In this document: in pieces, positions 1 to 7,315 of the stretch | How positions within the stretch are numbered: the first letter of the stretch is position 1 | Layout of the letters: every line of letters begins with the position of its first letter | Assembly (NCBI GenBank): GCA_030040815.1 | Contig: JASHSZ010000471.1 | Location: 1 to 11,913 of the forward strand | DNA: 11,913 bases | Source of the DNA: Streptosporangiaceae bacterium | Lineage (GTDB): Bacteria; Actinomycetota; Actinomycetes; Streptosporangiales; Streptosporangiaceae | Direction: 5' to 3' | Program-made: the position numbers and the translations under genes | Notes under the pieces: model-generated | What the model saw: only the letters and a program-made list of their open reading frames with translations | Told to the model about the DNA's origin: nothing | The model's database searches: none

Positions 1-945
1 CGGAAGAGCCCGGGCCCGGCCGATTGCGCGCAGCCACTCGGCCTCGTGGCGTCGTGCGTTGCGCCCGCCGAAGCCCGCAATGCTGGCCAGCTCAGCCGCT
101 CCGCCCGGCAGCACCCCGGCCGCCTCGACGATCGCAGCGTCCGGGAGCACCCTCGTCGGAGACATGTCGCGCCGCCGGGCGATCTTGTCCCGCTCGAGCC
201 AGAGCTCGCGCACAACCGCCAGCCCGCGCCGGTTGCGCACCTGGTGGATGCCCGATGTCCGCCGCCAGGGGTCGGCGCGCGGCGGGCTCGGCCCGGCCGC
301 GAGCACCGCGGCGAATTCCTGCTCGGCCCACTCGATCTTGCCGTGCGCGGCGAGCTGCACCGCGAGCACGTCCCGCAGCTCGACCAGGACCTCCACGTCG
401 AGCGCCGCGTACTTGAGCCATTCCGCCGGCAGCGGCCTCGTCGACCAATCGGCCGCCGAGTGCGTCTTCTCCAGACGCAGGCCCAGCATGGCCTCGACCA
501 GCGCGGCGAGCCCGACCCTCGGACAGCCGAGGAGCCGCCCGGCTACTTCGGTGTCGAACAGGCGGCGCGGCCGGTAGCCGAGCTCGGCCAGGCACGGCAG
601 GTCCTGCGAGGCCGCGTGCAGCACAGCCTCGGTATCGCCGAGGGCCACGTCCAGCCCGGACAGATCCGGGCAGGCCACCGGGTCGACGAGCACCGTCCCG
701 GCACTCTCGCGGCGGAACTGGACGAGGAAGGCGCGCTGCCCGTATCGGAAGCCTGACGCCCGCTCGGCGTCGACGGCCACCGGGCCGGTGCCGTCGGCCA
801 GGGCAGCGGCCGCGGCGGCGAGCTGGCCTGGGCTCGTCACGAGCGGCGGGAGTCCGTCGCGCGGTTCGAGCAGCAACTCCACCTGCCGCTCGGCGTCGCC
901 CACGCTGGCGTCGGTGTGCTGCCGGCTATCCGGAACGCTGGTCAT
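1..945 (-). CDS. Ribonuclease D-like 3'-5' exonuclease with HRDC domain (C-terminus cut by window edge)
   Basis: Predicted DEDDy-type 3'-5' exoribonuclease acting in cytoplasmic RNA processing or turnover. Translating the minus strand from the ATG at 945 gives 315 codons open to the window edge. The Exo I motif is DAERASGFRY (D59, E61), Exo II lies around HAASQDLPCL with D115, and Exo III is YAALDVEVL with Y179 and D183, so all four metal-binding acids and the tyrosine are present. A helical HRDC domain follows at about residues 230-305, ending in GFGGRNARRH. The DAERASGFRY form of motif I is typical of actinobacterial homologues (Mycobacterium Rv2681 type). The ATG overlaps the TGA of the upstream DUF3000 gene as ATGA, which fixes the start and implies translational coupling. 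Its RNA substrate is not known from sequence; RNase D identity itself is well supported. Confidence 0.93.
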   Translation of the reverse strand, partial: MTSVPDSRQHTDASVGDAERQVELLLEPRDGLPPLVTSPGQLAAAAAALADGTGPVAVDAERASGFRYGQRAFLVQFRRESAGTVLVDPVACPDLSGLDVALGDTEAVLHAASQDLPCLAELGYRPRRLFDTEVAGRLLGCPRVGLAALVEAMLGLRLEKTHSAADWSTRPLPAEWLKYAALDVEVLVELRDVLAVQLAAHGKIEWAEQEFAAVLAAGPSPPRADPWRRTSGIHQVRNRRGLAVVRELWLERDKIARRRDMSPTRVLPDAAIVEAAGVLPGGAAELASIAGFGGRNARRHEAEWLRAIGRARALP

Positions 946-1598
946 GGGTGCGGCCTACGGGGCCGCAGTGCCGCGACTCCCGGTGCTGGCGGCGGCAGCC
1001 CAGCGGCCACGCACACGACGTCGCACCAGGCGGCCAGATGCCCGCCGAGTCCGGACGCCGCCTCATGGGTCGCCCCCGGTGACCACGACGCGCGCAGCTC
1101 GAAGCTGGTCGAGGTCGGCTCGTCTTGCTTGCGGCCAAAGCCCTGGGTCACGACGGTCGTCACGGTCCCGCTGATGTTCCTGTAACCGGTTGTCCGGCTA
1201 TCCAGCGCCTCGATGAGCCAGCTCCAGCCAACCTCGTTGATGAGTGGGTCGGCCCCAATGTCCGGCTCGAGCTCAGCCCGGACGTAGCCGATGATGCGAT
1301 GCTTCCCATCCCAGCCAGCTTGACCCGCTTCGTCAAACAGCAGCACGAACCGGCCCCAGCCGATCTCATCGTCGGGGTCGCCGGGCGTGGCCGAGGCGGC
1401 AGCCGCGACCGCGTAGGCGAACGGGGCGAGCCGCCGCGGCGGCGTCTCGGTATCGACCCTGAGCTCGGCCCTGAGCAGGCGCTGCGCGGCTATGGCCGTC
1501 TCGACCTCCGCCACCGCGCGGCGGAACTCGTCCTCGGCCGGAGACTGGCCACGGTCGGCCCGGCCGGAGCCGCCCGGGTGACCAGAGTGGGTGCTCAT
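942..1598 (-). CDS. DUF3000 domain-containing protein
   Basis: A 218-aa protein that I recognise as the actinobacterial DUF3000 family (Mycobacterium Rv2680 type); no biochemical role is established. After a polar N-terminus of about 25 residues it shows an alpha-helical stretch (DEFRRAVAEVETAIAAQRLL), then conserved-looking segments GWGRFVLLFDE, GWDGKHRIIGYVRAELEPD, NEVGWSWLIEAL and FELRASWSP, and ends in an Ala/Pro/Arg tail. There is no signal peptide or membrane segment, so it should be cytoplasmic. The stop overlaps the RNase D start by four bases (ATGA), and RNase D has the same neighbour in other actinobacteria, so the two probably act in one process. The chosen ATG at 1598 has only a weak purine-rich sequence (AGCAGG) ahead of it. 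The function is unknown. Confidence 0.88.
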   Translation of the reverse strand: MSTHSGHPGGSGRADRGQSPAEDEFRRAVAEVETAIAAQRLLRAELRVDTETPPRRLAPFAYAVAAAASATPGDPDDEIGWGRFVLLFDEAGQAGWDGKHRIIGYVRAELEPDIGADPLINEVGWSWLIEALDSRTTGYRNISGTVTTVVTQGFGRKQDEPTSTSFELRASWSPGATHEAASGLGGHLAAWCDVVCVAAGLPPPAPGVAALRPRRPHP

Positions 1599-1650
1599 GG
1601 CCTGCTGGGCGGGATTGCTGGCCGGGGTTCGTGGCGCGGGCAGCGGGCTG

Positions 1651-1860
1651 TCACGCCACGCGATCGCGCCGGCCAGGCACCGCGTCCGCGCCGAACGCGG
1701 CGGGCACGGCGCCGATCACCAGCGTCGCTCCGCAGACGACGCAGTACCACTCGGGGCAGCACTCGTCGACGCTGTCGGGGCAGCGCCCGGCGAGGCCGTG
1801 ATGCTGGGCGAACAAACGGCCCCGGCCGCAGTCAGGACAGTGCCGGATGATCTCGGTCAT
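1651..1860 (-). CDS. Small zinc-ribbon protein of unknown function
   Basis: A 69-aa protein starting [15 protein letters not shown]. It has two Cys pairs in zinc-ribbon spacing, CPDCG near residue 8 and CVVCG near residue 43, plus extra cysteines in [14 protein letters not shown] between them, so it probably binds one zinc ion. I chose the ATG at 1860 because GGAGG sits six bases upstream. A longer in-frame reading from about 1929 would swallow that ribosome site and the likely promoter. It is the first gene of the minus-strand set, 52 bases ahead of DUF3000, and divergent from hemE. Zinc ribbons this small can contact nucleic acid or protein, and the RNase D gene two positions downstream makes an RNA-related role possible, but that is inference. 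I do not recognise a named family. Confidence 0.68.
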   Translation of the reverse strand: MTEIIRHCPDCGRGRLFAQHHGLAGRCPDSVDECCPEWYCVVCGATLVIGAVPAAFGADAVPGRRDRVA

Positions 1861-1996
1861 CGGAGCCTCCATAACGCGCCGCTCAGCTAACGATGCTGAC
1901 ACGACACGAGGGCTAAGCCCTGGATCCATAGCGGCGTGTCACGGTTGGCGTCGCCGGGCAGCCAGTCGGAAGCCGCGCTTGTGGCATCATCCTGGA
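1861..1996. promoter_or_regulatory. Divergent promoter region between zinc-ribbon gene and hemE
   Basis: These 136 bases separate two divergently read genes and should contain both promoters. The minus-strand Shine-Dalgarno GGAGG lies at about 1867-1871. On the plus strand CATCAT (1985-1990) stands six bases before the hemE GTG and fits the loose TANNNT -10 pattern only at its A2 and T6. An 11-base palindrome, GGGCTAAGCCC, lies at 1910-1920 near the middle and could be a small operator. No convincing -35 elements were seen. Confidence 0.4.
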
Positions 1997-3040
1997 GTGA
2001 CACCGACAGCCCAAGAATCGCCGTTCCTGCTGGCATGTCGCCGGCAGAAGGTGCCGTATACGCCCGTCTGGTACATGCGCCAGGCTGGCCGGTCGCTGCC
2101 CGAGTACCGGGCGCTGCGGACCGAGAAAAAGATGCTGGACGCCTGCTCGAACGCCGAGCTGATCATCGAGATCACGCTCCAGCCAATCCGTCGCTACGAC
2201 GTAGACGCAGCGATCTTGTTCAGCGACATCGTCCTCCCGCTGCGCGCGATCGGCGTCGACATCGACATCCGGCCGGGCACCGGCCCGGTGGTGGACCATC
2301 CGGTCCGGTCCGCCGCCGATGTGGCCAAACTTCGGCCGCTGCAGTCCGAGGACGTCCCGTATTTGTCTGCGGCCGTGACCAGCCTGGTCGGCGAGCTGAA
2401 CGGCAAGCCCCTGATCGGGTTCGCCGGCGGCCCGTTTACCCTCGCGAGCTACCTGGTGGAGGGCGGCCCGTCCAAGAACTTCGAGCTGACCAAGACGCTC
2501 ATGTACAGCGCGCCCGCCCTGTGGGCAGACCTGATGAGCAGGCTCACCGAGATCACCATCGGCTTCCTGCGGACCCAGGTCGCCGCCGGAGCGGCCGCCA
2601 TCCAGCTATTCGACTCCTGGGCCGGGTCCCTGAGCCTGGACGACTACCGCGCCAGCGTGTTGCCCTACAGCCGGCGGATCTTCGAAGCGCTCGCCGACAC
2701 CGGCGTGCCGCGGATCCACTTCGGGGTCAGCACCGGCGAGCTGCTCGGCGCCATGGGCGAGGCCGGGGCTGACGTCGTGGGGGTGGACTGGCGGGTACCA
2801 CTGGACGAGGCGGTCAGCCGGGTCGAGCCCGGCAAGGCGCTGCAGGGCAATCTCGACCCCGTCATCCTGATGGCTCCCTGGGAGGTCATCAAGCGGCGGG
2901 CGCTGCAGGTGCTCGACCGGGGCCGGACAGCCGAGGGCCACATCTTCAACCTCGGCCACGGCGTCCTCCCGGAGACTGATCCGGACGTGCTGGCCAGGCT
3001 GACCGAGCTGGTGCACACCGAGTCCGCCCGGTCAGCCTGA
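1997..3040 (+). CDS. hemE: Uroporphyrinogen III decarboxylase
   Basis: Decarboxylates the four acetate side chains of uroporphyrinogen III to give coproporphyrinogen III in the cytoplasm. The 347-aa product is the usual family length. The N-terminal signature is [13 protein letters not shown] (residues 26-38), where the family usually has Tyr in place of the Ser. The essential aspartate is in FSDIVLPL (D77). [19 protein letters not shown] (144-162), [25 protein letters not shown] and the C-terminal [14 protein letters not shown] with H321 follow in order. I chose GTG at 1997 because homology begins about 10 residues later; an in-frame ATG at 1847 would add 50 low-complexity residues and overlap the opposite gene. 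There is no Shine-Dalgarno, so the mRNA may be leaderless. The next two haem enzymes, CgoX and ChdC, lie downstream in this window. Confidence 0.96.
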   Translation: MTPTAQESPFLLACRRQKVPYTPVWYMRQAGRSLPEYRALRTEKKMLDACSNAELIIEITLQPIRRYDVDAAILFSDIVLPLRAIGVDIDIRPGTGPVVDHPVRSAADVAKLRPLQSEDVPYLSAAVTSLVGELNGKPLIGFAGGPFTLASYLVEGGPSKNFELTKTLMYSAPALWADLMSRLTEITIGFLRTQVAAGAAAIQLFDSWAGSLSLDDYRASVLPYSRRIFEALADTGVPRIHFGVSTGELLGAMGEAGADVVGVDWRVPLDEAVSRVEPGKALQGNLDPVILMAPWEVIKRRALQVLDRGRTAEGHIFNLGHGVLPETDPDVLARLTELVHTESARSA

Positions 3041-3086
3041 CCGCCAGCACTGTGCCGGGATTACCCTCTACCGCGCGGCGGCCCGC

Positions 3087-4070
3087 TCACTCGGCGGCCG
3101 ACGGCCGGACCCGGCGGCGCAGGTAGCGGCGCCTGCCCGCATAGCCGAGCGCAGTGAGCACGGCGAGGATGGCCAGGAACGGCAGCACCGCCCCGAGCGC
3201 TGTCGCCAGCCAGCCCGCCGCGTGCCGCAGCGCCCGCCAGCCGGACCGCAGCCCGGTCAGGAAGCTGTGCCCGGCCGGCTTCTTCGGCGGCACCACGTGC
3301 GGCGACGGCACCAGCGTCATGCTCACCGTCGCGTAGCTCGTCTCGTCGTCGAGCGCTCGCTGCTGAGCCTGCAGCGAGTTGAGGATCGACTCGTCGGCGC
3401 TGATCTGCTGCTGGACCTGCAGCAGATCGGATACCGACGCGGCGCGCTGCAGCAGGCCGTCCAGCGCCGTGATGGCGGCCTGCTCCGACGTCACGAGGCT
3501 GCTGACGTTCGCCACCTCCTGGGTCACGTCGGTCGCCTGCTGATGCATGCTCAGCTGGGTGCCCAGGGCGGGTGAGGACAGCTGTCCGAGCACTGCCGCA
3601 TAGGCGGGAACGGGGATCTTCAGCGTGATGTCGATCGTCTGGCCGGTGCGGGCCGAGCGGGCCGAGCCGGCCGTCTCGGCTGAGATGTAGCCACCGGCCG
3701 ACTCGACGATGCCCGTGATCCGCCGTGCGATCGCGCTGACGTTAGCCGCGCGCAGCTCGATGGACGCGGTGTAGACGATGCTCTGATTGGCGGGGGTGAG
3801 GCCTGCCGTCAGCGTGGCCGAGCTGCTGCCCGCCGAGCTGCTGCCCGCGCTGCCACCGACGGGGCGCACGGCCGGGGCAGCGACCGAGCCGTTGAAGGCC
3901 GGGCCGGCCGCGGCATTCTGGTGTTCGGCGTGCGACAGTGAGCCCGGTGCGGACGCCGTGGCCGGCGAGGACGTGCTGCTGCTGCCCCCGCACGCGGTGA
4001 GGAGCAGGCAGCCTGCGAGCAGGATGGCGGCGGCGAATGCGCCGCGCCGGACGAGAACCGTGCGAGTCAT
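3087..4070 (-). CDS. DUF4349 domain-containing lipoprotein with C-terminal membrane anchor
   Basis: A 327-aa cell-surface protein of the DUF4349 family; the family role is not established. The N-terminus is a lipoprotein signal: basic MTRTVLVRRG, a hydrophobic core, then lipobox LTAC with C27. A Ser/Ala/Gly-rich linker (about 28-90) leads to the conserved domain (about 95-255) with QSIVYTASIELRAANV and an AGGYIS segment. A probable coiled coil runs from about 180 to 243, rich in Gln, Leu and Ala. A transmembrane helix at about 287-310 is followed by a basic tail (RRRYLRRR), giving an extracytoplasmic domain tethered at both ends. I chose ATG at 4070 because it places the signal peptide at the N-terminus; upstream in-frame sequence is Pro/Arg-rich and overlaps the divergent deaminase. 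No clear Shine-Dalgarno is present. It is convergent with hemE and is probably not functionally tied to haem synthesis. Confidence 0.88.
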   Translation of the reverse strand: MTRTVLVRRGAFAAAILLAGCLLLTACGGSSSTSSPATASAPGSLSHAEHQNAAAGPAFNGSVAAPAVRPVGGSAGSSSAGSSSATLTAGLTPANQSIVYTASIELRAANVSAIARRITGIVESAGGYISAETAGSARSARTGQTIDITLKIPVPAYAAVLGQLSSPALGTQLSMHQQATDVTQEVANVSSLVTSEQAAITALDGLLQRAASVSDLLQVQQQISADESILNSLQAQQRALDDETSYATVSMTLVPSPHVVPPKKPAGHSFLTGLRSGWRALRHAAGWLATALGAVLPFLAILAVLTALGYAGRRRYLRRRVRPSAAE

Positions 4071-4109
4071 GCACGTCGGACGTGGCCGCCGCGCCGGCGG
4101 TTCCGGCCA

Positions 4110-4128
4110 GCCCGATAACGTTTCGGGC
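4110..4128. promoter_or_regulatory. Inverted repeat in the divergent DUF4349/deaminase promoter region
   Basis: A perfect six-base inverted repeat, GCCCGA and TCGGGC, flanks the seven-base spacer TAACGTT, which itself contains the palindrome AACGTT. It lies between two divergent starts and just ahead of the probable -10 of the deaminase gene, in the position of its -35 region. This is a plausible repressor or activator site. It cannot act as a transcription terminator for a neighbouring gene, because no gene ends here. Confidence 0.4.
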
Positions 4129-4145
4129 ACTAGCCCGCGGCCAGC

Positions 4146-4151
4146 GATAAT
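4146..4151 (+). promoter_or_regulatory. Probable -10 element of the deaminase-cgoX unit
   Basis: GATAAT differs from the consensus TATAAT by one base and stands out in GC-rich surroundings. It ends seven bases before the GTG at 4159, the distance expected when transcription begins at the first base of the start codon. No Shine-Dalgarno precedes that GTG, which supports a leaderless mRNA. No good -35 hexamer is visible; the position is taken by the inverted repeat. Confidence 0.5.
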
Positions 4152-4158
4152 CGGTGCC

Positions 4159-5160
4159 GTGACGTTTCCGAAGATCGAGCTGCATGTCCACCTGGAGGGA
4201 ACCGTCCGGGCCGGAACGCTGCTGCAGATCGCCAGGCGCAACGACGTGCTGCTGCCGGCCGCCACCGAGGCGGACCTGCTGCGGCTCTATGAGTTCACCG
4301 ACTTCGCGCACTTCCTGCGGGTGTGGCAGCTCACCACGGGTGCGCTGCGGCGGGACCGCGACTTCCGCCAGATCCTTGTCGACTACGCGGCCGAGGCGGC
4401 CAGCCACGGCGGGGTGTACCTGGAAGGCATCATCGCGCCGTCTGAGCACGTGGCGAGGGGAGCGGGCTGGGACGAGGTCTACTCGGGCTACTGCGACGGC
4501 GTTCAGGAGGCCCTGGAGGTGCACGGCGTCCAGGTCCGGCTCACGCCGGACATCAACCGCAGCTACCCGGTCGAGGCCGCCGAGCTGACCGCGCGATACG
4601 CGGTGGCCTATGCAGACCGCGGCGTCGTCGGCCTCGGCCTGGGGGGCAGGGAGGCCGAGTGTCCGCCGGAGCCGTTCGCGCGTGCCTTCGCGATCGCCCG
4701 CGACGGTGGCCTCGGCTCGGTCCCGCACGCGGGCGAGGCGGCCGGCGTTCCGTCGATCCGCGGCGCCCTGCAGCTCCGGCCGGTCCGGCTCCGGCATGGC
4801 GTTCGCGCGATCGAGGATCCAGGGCTGGTCCGCGAGCTCGCCGACCGGGGAATCGTGCTCGACGTGTGCCCGATCTCGAACCTGCGCACCGGGGTGGTGC
4901 CATCGCTCGCGGAGCACCCGCTGCCCGCGCTCGTCGCGGCCGGCGTCCCGTGCTCGGTGTCCACCGACGACCCGGCCATGTTCGGTACCGACCTGGCCGC
5001 GGACTACGCCGCGGCCGCGCAGCTTGGCGTCGGTCCGCAGCAGTGCTACGAGGCGGGCGCGCGCGGCGCGCTGTGTGACGAGGGCACGCGATCGAGCCTG
5101 CTGCGCATCGGCGCCGAGTTTGACTGGACGGCGACGGCGCTGGCCCGAGAGCCGGCGTGA
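4159..5160 (+). CDS. Adenosine deaminase family protein, possible 6-aminodeoxyfutalosine deaminase
   Basis: A zinc-dependent amidohydrolase of the adenosine deaminase superfamily, 333 aa from GTG at 4159. The metal and catalytic residues are all visible: HVH (H9, H11), PHAGE (H190, E193), RLRHG (H213) and STDDP (D270, D271), with CPISN before the last motif. The usual GHG is changed to RHG. Actinobacterial members of this family have been shown to deaminate 6-aminodeoxyfutalosine in the futalosine route to menaquinone, and the PHAGE, RHGVRA and SNLRTGV segments resemble that subgroup from memory. Classical adenosine deamination is the alternative. The start is set by IELHVHLEG, which normally begins within 10 residues of the N-terminus. 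Its stop overlaps the cgoX start, so the two are probably co-translated. Confidence 0.88.
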   Translation: MTFPKIELHVHLEGTVRAGTLLQIARRNDVLLPAATEADLLRLYEFTDFAHFLRVWQLTTGALRRDRDFRQILVDYAAEAASHGGVYLEGIIAPSEHVARGAGWDEVYSGYCDGVQEALEVHGVQVRLTPDINRSYPVEAAELTARYAVAYADRGVVGLGLGGREAECPPEPFARAFAIARDGGLGSVPHAGEAAGVPSIRGALQLRPVRLRHGVRAIEDPGLVRELADRGIVLDVCPISNLRTGVVPSLAEHPLPALVAAGVPCSVSTDDPAMFGTDLAADYAAAAQLGVGPQQCYEAGARGALCDEGTRSSLLRIGAEFDWTATALAREPA

Positions 5161-6650
5161 TGCCCCCGGCTGCGCCCAGGCCGTCGGCACCACCAGCCGC
5201 GGGCTTGCCCGGCCGGGCTTCGGTAGCGGTCATCGGCGGCGGTGTCGCTGGCCTTGCGGCTGCCTTCCTGCTCAGGAACACCGGCCTGACCGTGACCGTA
5301 CTAGAGGGCTCGCCGCGCCTAGGCGGCAAGCTCACCGTGTCGGAGGTCGCCGGGGTGCCCGTCGACGCCGGAGCCGAGGCGCTGCTCGCCCGGCGCCCGG
5401 AAGGCACCGGTCTCATCGCCGATCTCGGCCTGTCGGCTGCGCTCGAGGTGCCGGGTACGACGTCGGCGGGGATCTGGACCCGCGGCCGCGTCCGGCCGCT
5501 GCCACGGCGCCAGTTCATGGGTGTACCTGCCGACTTCGACGAGCTGGCGGCGACGGGCATCGTGTCGGCGCCCGGCATCGCCCGGGCCAGGCTGGACTGC
5601 ACGCTGCCGGCCCGCGAGCAGGACGGCGACGAGTCGGTCACGAGCCGGGTCGGCGGCAGGCTCGGGGCCGAGGTCGTGGACCGGCTGGTGGAACCGCTGC
5701 TCGGCGGCGTCTACGCGGGCCGGTGTGATGACCTGTCCTTCGAGGCCACGCTGCCGACTCTGGCCAGCGCGGCACGCGGCCATGCCTCGCTGGCACAAGC
5801 CGCCGCCTTGCTGCTGCCGCCGGACCGGGGCGCTGCCGACGCCGACCGGCCTGCGCCGCTGCCGGTGTTCACGACGCTGACCGGCGGACTCGGCAGCCTG
5901 CCCGCAGCGCTCGCTGCGGAGTCGGGCGCGATTATCCGCACCGGTGCGATGGTCCGCGAGCTGACGCGCACCGCATCCGGCTGGCGGCTGACCGTGGGCT
6001 CGGCGCACGCTCCCGAGTGGCTGGATGCGGACGCGGTGATCATCGCTGTGCCCGCGACCCCGGCGAGCAGGCTGCTCGCCGGGGCGGCGAGCGGCGCCGC
6101 GGCCGCGGGCCGGGCCGCCACGGCCCTGGCCGAGATCAAGTACGCGAGCATGGCGATCATCACGCTCGCATTCCCGGTGACGGCGTTCGCCGAGCCGGTG
6201 AGCGGCAGCGGGTTCCTGGTGCCCGCGGTCGACGACCGCGCCGTGAAGGCCGTCACCTTCAGCACCGTCAAGTGGCCGCACCTGCGGCGGGACAACCCTG
6301 GCGTGCACGTGGTCCGGTGCTCGGTCGGGCGGCTGGGCGAGGACGTCGTGCTGCAGCGCGACGACGCCGAACTCGCCGCGCTCGCCGCCGCCGACCTCGC
6401 CGACGCCACGGGCGTGCGCGGCGAACCCGTGGACGTGCGGGTCACCCGCTGGGGTGGCGGGCTGCCGCAGTACAGCGTCGGTCACCTCGACCGGGTGGCC
6501 GCGATCAGGGCCGCCGTCGCCGCGGTTCCCGGCGTTGCGGTCTGCGGCGCCGCCTACGACGGGGTCGGCATCCCTGCGTGCATTACCACCGCCAGGCTGG
6601 CGGTCGATCAGGTGCTCGCCTACCTCGCCAGCCCGGACGGGTCGGGGTAG
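5157..6650 (+). CDS. cgoX: FAD-dependent coproporphyrinogen III oxidase (HemG/HemY family)
   Basis: Oxidises coproporphyrinogen III to coproporphyrin III in the coproporphyrin-dependent haem route of Gram-positive bacteria; older annotations call it protoporphyrinogen oxidase, hemY or hemG. The 497-aa product begins with a Pro/Ala-rich stretch, then the FAD dinucleotide fold VAVIGGGVAGLAAAF (residues 23-37) and the ribose-binding glutamate in VTVLEGSPRLGGKL (E50). VDAGAEALLARRPE follows, and VEPLLGGVYAGRCDDLSFEA is typical of the family. The C-terminal FAD motif is CGAAYDGVGIPACI. GTG at 5157 overlaps the preceding stop by four bases; ATG at 5160 directly after it is an equally possible start, with a one-base overlap. 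No separate promoter is visible, so expression probably depends on the deaminase transcript. It converges with the VOC gene. Confidence 0.94.
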   Translation: MMPPAAPRPSAPPAAGLPGRASVAVIGGGVAGLAAAFLLRNTGLTVTVLEGSPRLGGKLTVSEVAGVPVDAGAEALLARRPEGTGLIADLGLSAALEVPGTTSAGIWTRGRVRPLPRRQFMGVPADFDELAATGIVSAPGIARARLDCTLPAREQDGDESVTSRVGGRLGAEVVDRLVEPLLGGVYAGRCDDLSFEATLPTLASAARGHASLAQAAALLLPPDRGAADADRPAPLPVFTTLTGGLGSLPAALAAESGAIIRTGAMVRELTRTASGWRLTVGSAHAPEWLDADAVIIAVPATPASRLLAGAASGAAAAGRAATALAEIKYASMAIITLAFPVTAFAEPVSGSGFLVPAVDDRAVKAVTFSTVKWPHLRRDNPGVHVVRCSVGRLGEDVVLQRDDAELAALAAADLADATGVRGEPVDVRVTRWGGGLPQYSVGHLDRVAAIRAAVAAVPGVAVCGAAYDGVGIPACITTARLAVDQVLAYLASPDGSG

Positions 6651-6659
6651 CAGCGGGGT

Positions 6660-6672
6660 GGACGCAGCGTCC
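6660..6672. terminator. Small hairpin between convergent cgoX and VOC genes
   Basis: GGACG, loop CAG, CGTCC forms a five-base-pair stem inside the 26-base gap between the two convergent stop codons. Its placement fits a bidirectional terminator, but the stem is short and no T-run follows on either strand, so termination activity is uncertain. Confidence 0.25.
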
Positions 6673-6676
6673 GAGT

Positions 6677-7156
6677 TCAGCCTGGCAGGTCCTCCGGGCG
6701 CTTTGCGGCGAGCTTGCCGTGCAGCACGCCGGTGGCCTGGCCGACCTCGATCAGGTATCCGTCTGGATCCCGCAGGTAGCAGCGGATCTCTGCGTCGCGG
6801 TCGATTGGCGGCGTGACGAACTCGGCACCCTTCGCCTTCCACTGCTCGTAGCAGGCGTGGATGTCAGCGACGCGCAAGTTCAGGAAGATCGACGTGGTGT
6901 TCCCAGGCTGGTAGTCGACCACGGAGATGCCTGGCTTGTCCGGGGTCGGCGGCCCTCCGGGGTTCATGATGATCCATGAATTGGACAGCTTGACGATGCA
7001 CGGGTTCTCGTCGAGGACCACCGTGCCACCAAGGACACGTGAGTAGAAGTCCCGTGACCGTGCCACCTTGCGGACGGTGATGAAGAGCGTGACCAGAATG
7101 CCCTCTTCGGGCGCTGGCAGGTTGGCGAAGTCGATGTGCGGCGAAGGCTCAGTCAT
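6677..7156 (-). CDS. VOC (glyoxalase/bleomycin-resistance fold) protein
   Basis: A 159-aa cytoplasmic protein with two beta-alpha-beta-beta-beta units of the vicinal oxygen chelate fold. The first module begins at VTLFITVRKVARSRDFYSRV, the second at SIFLNLRVADIHACYEQWK, and the second ends in LRDPDGYLIEVGQ, where the glutamate is the usual metal ligand. The histidine often found in the first strand is absent (LFITV), as is one in the second module (FLNLRV), so a classical glyoxalase I metal site is doubtful. The start at 7156 is strongly supported by AGGAGG about seven bases upstream. It is divergent from the DUF429 gene and convergent with cgoX, so nothing ties it to haem synthesis. Substrate unknown; family-level assignment only. 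Confidence 0.88.
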   Translation of the reverse strand: MTEPSPHIDFANLPAPEEGILVTLFITVRKVARSRDFYSRVLGGTVVLDENPCIVKLSNSWIIMNPGGPPTPDKPGISVVDYQPGNTTSIFLNLRVADIHACYEQWKAKGAEFVTPPIDRDAEIRCYLRDPDGYLIEVGQATGVLHGKLAAKRPEDLPG

Positions 7157-7195
7157 GACACTCCTCCTGCCCGCGATGACCTGCCCTCATCCATG

Positions 7196-7219
7196 CGCGC
7201 GGGACGGCTCTCCCGCGCG
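7196..7219. promoter_or_regulatory. GC-rich inverted repeat in the VOC/DUF429 intergenic region
   Basis: CGCGCGGGA and TCCCGCGCG form perfect nine-base arms around the six-base loop CGGCTC. The repeat lies 40 bases upstream of the VOC start, on the leader side, in the 159-base gap between divergent genes. It could be an RNA hairpin in the VOC leader or an operator. No T-run follows. Confidence 0.35.
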
Positions 7220-7315
7220 GGCCCATCGCGTCCGCATCCCGCCTGGCAAGGTGCCGCGTCGGCGGGCCGGCTAGGTCACACGCCGTTCCGGGCCCGGTAC
7301 TGACACCATGTCCGT

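Noticed and set aside
92..595. Minus-strand 167-aa frame within the RNase D region
   Set aside because: It is a shadow in a different frame; the frame from 945 to 1 carries all RNase D motifs and is open to the window edge.
3742..5193. Long (483-aa) minus-strand frame across the deaminase
   Set aside because: High-GC DNA gives long stop-free antisense frames. This one is Arg-rich with no family motif and covers a deaminase with complete active-site residues.
5319..6842. Long (507-aa) minus-strand frame across cgoX
   Set aside because: Composition is Arg/Ala/His-rich with no domain, and the plus strand has a clear FAD-dependent oxidase.
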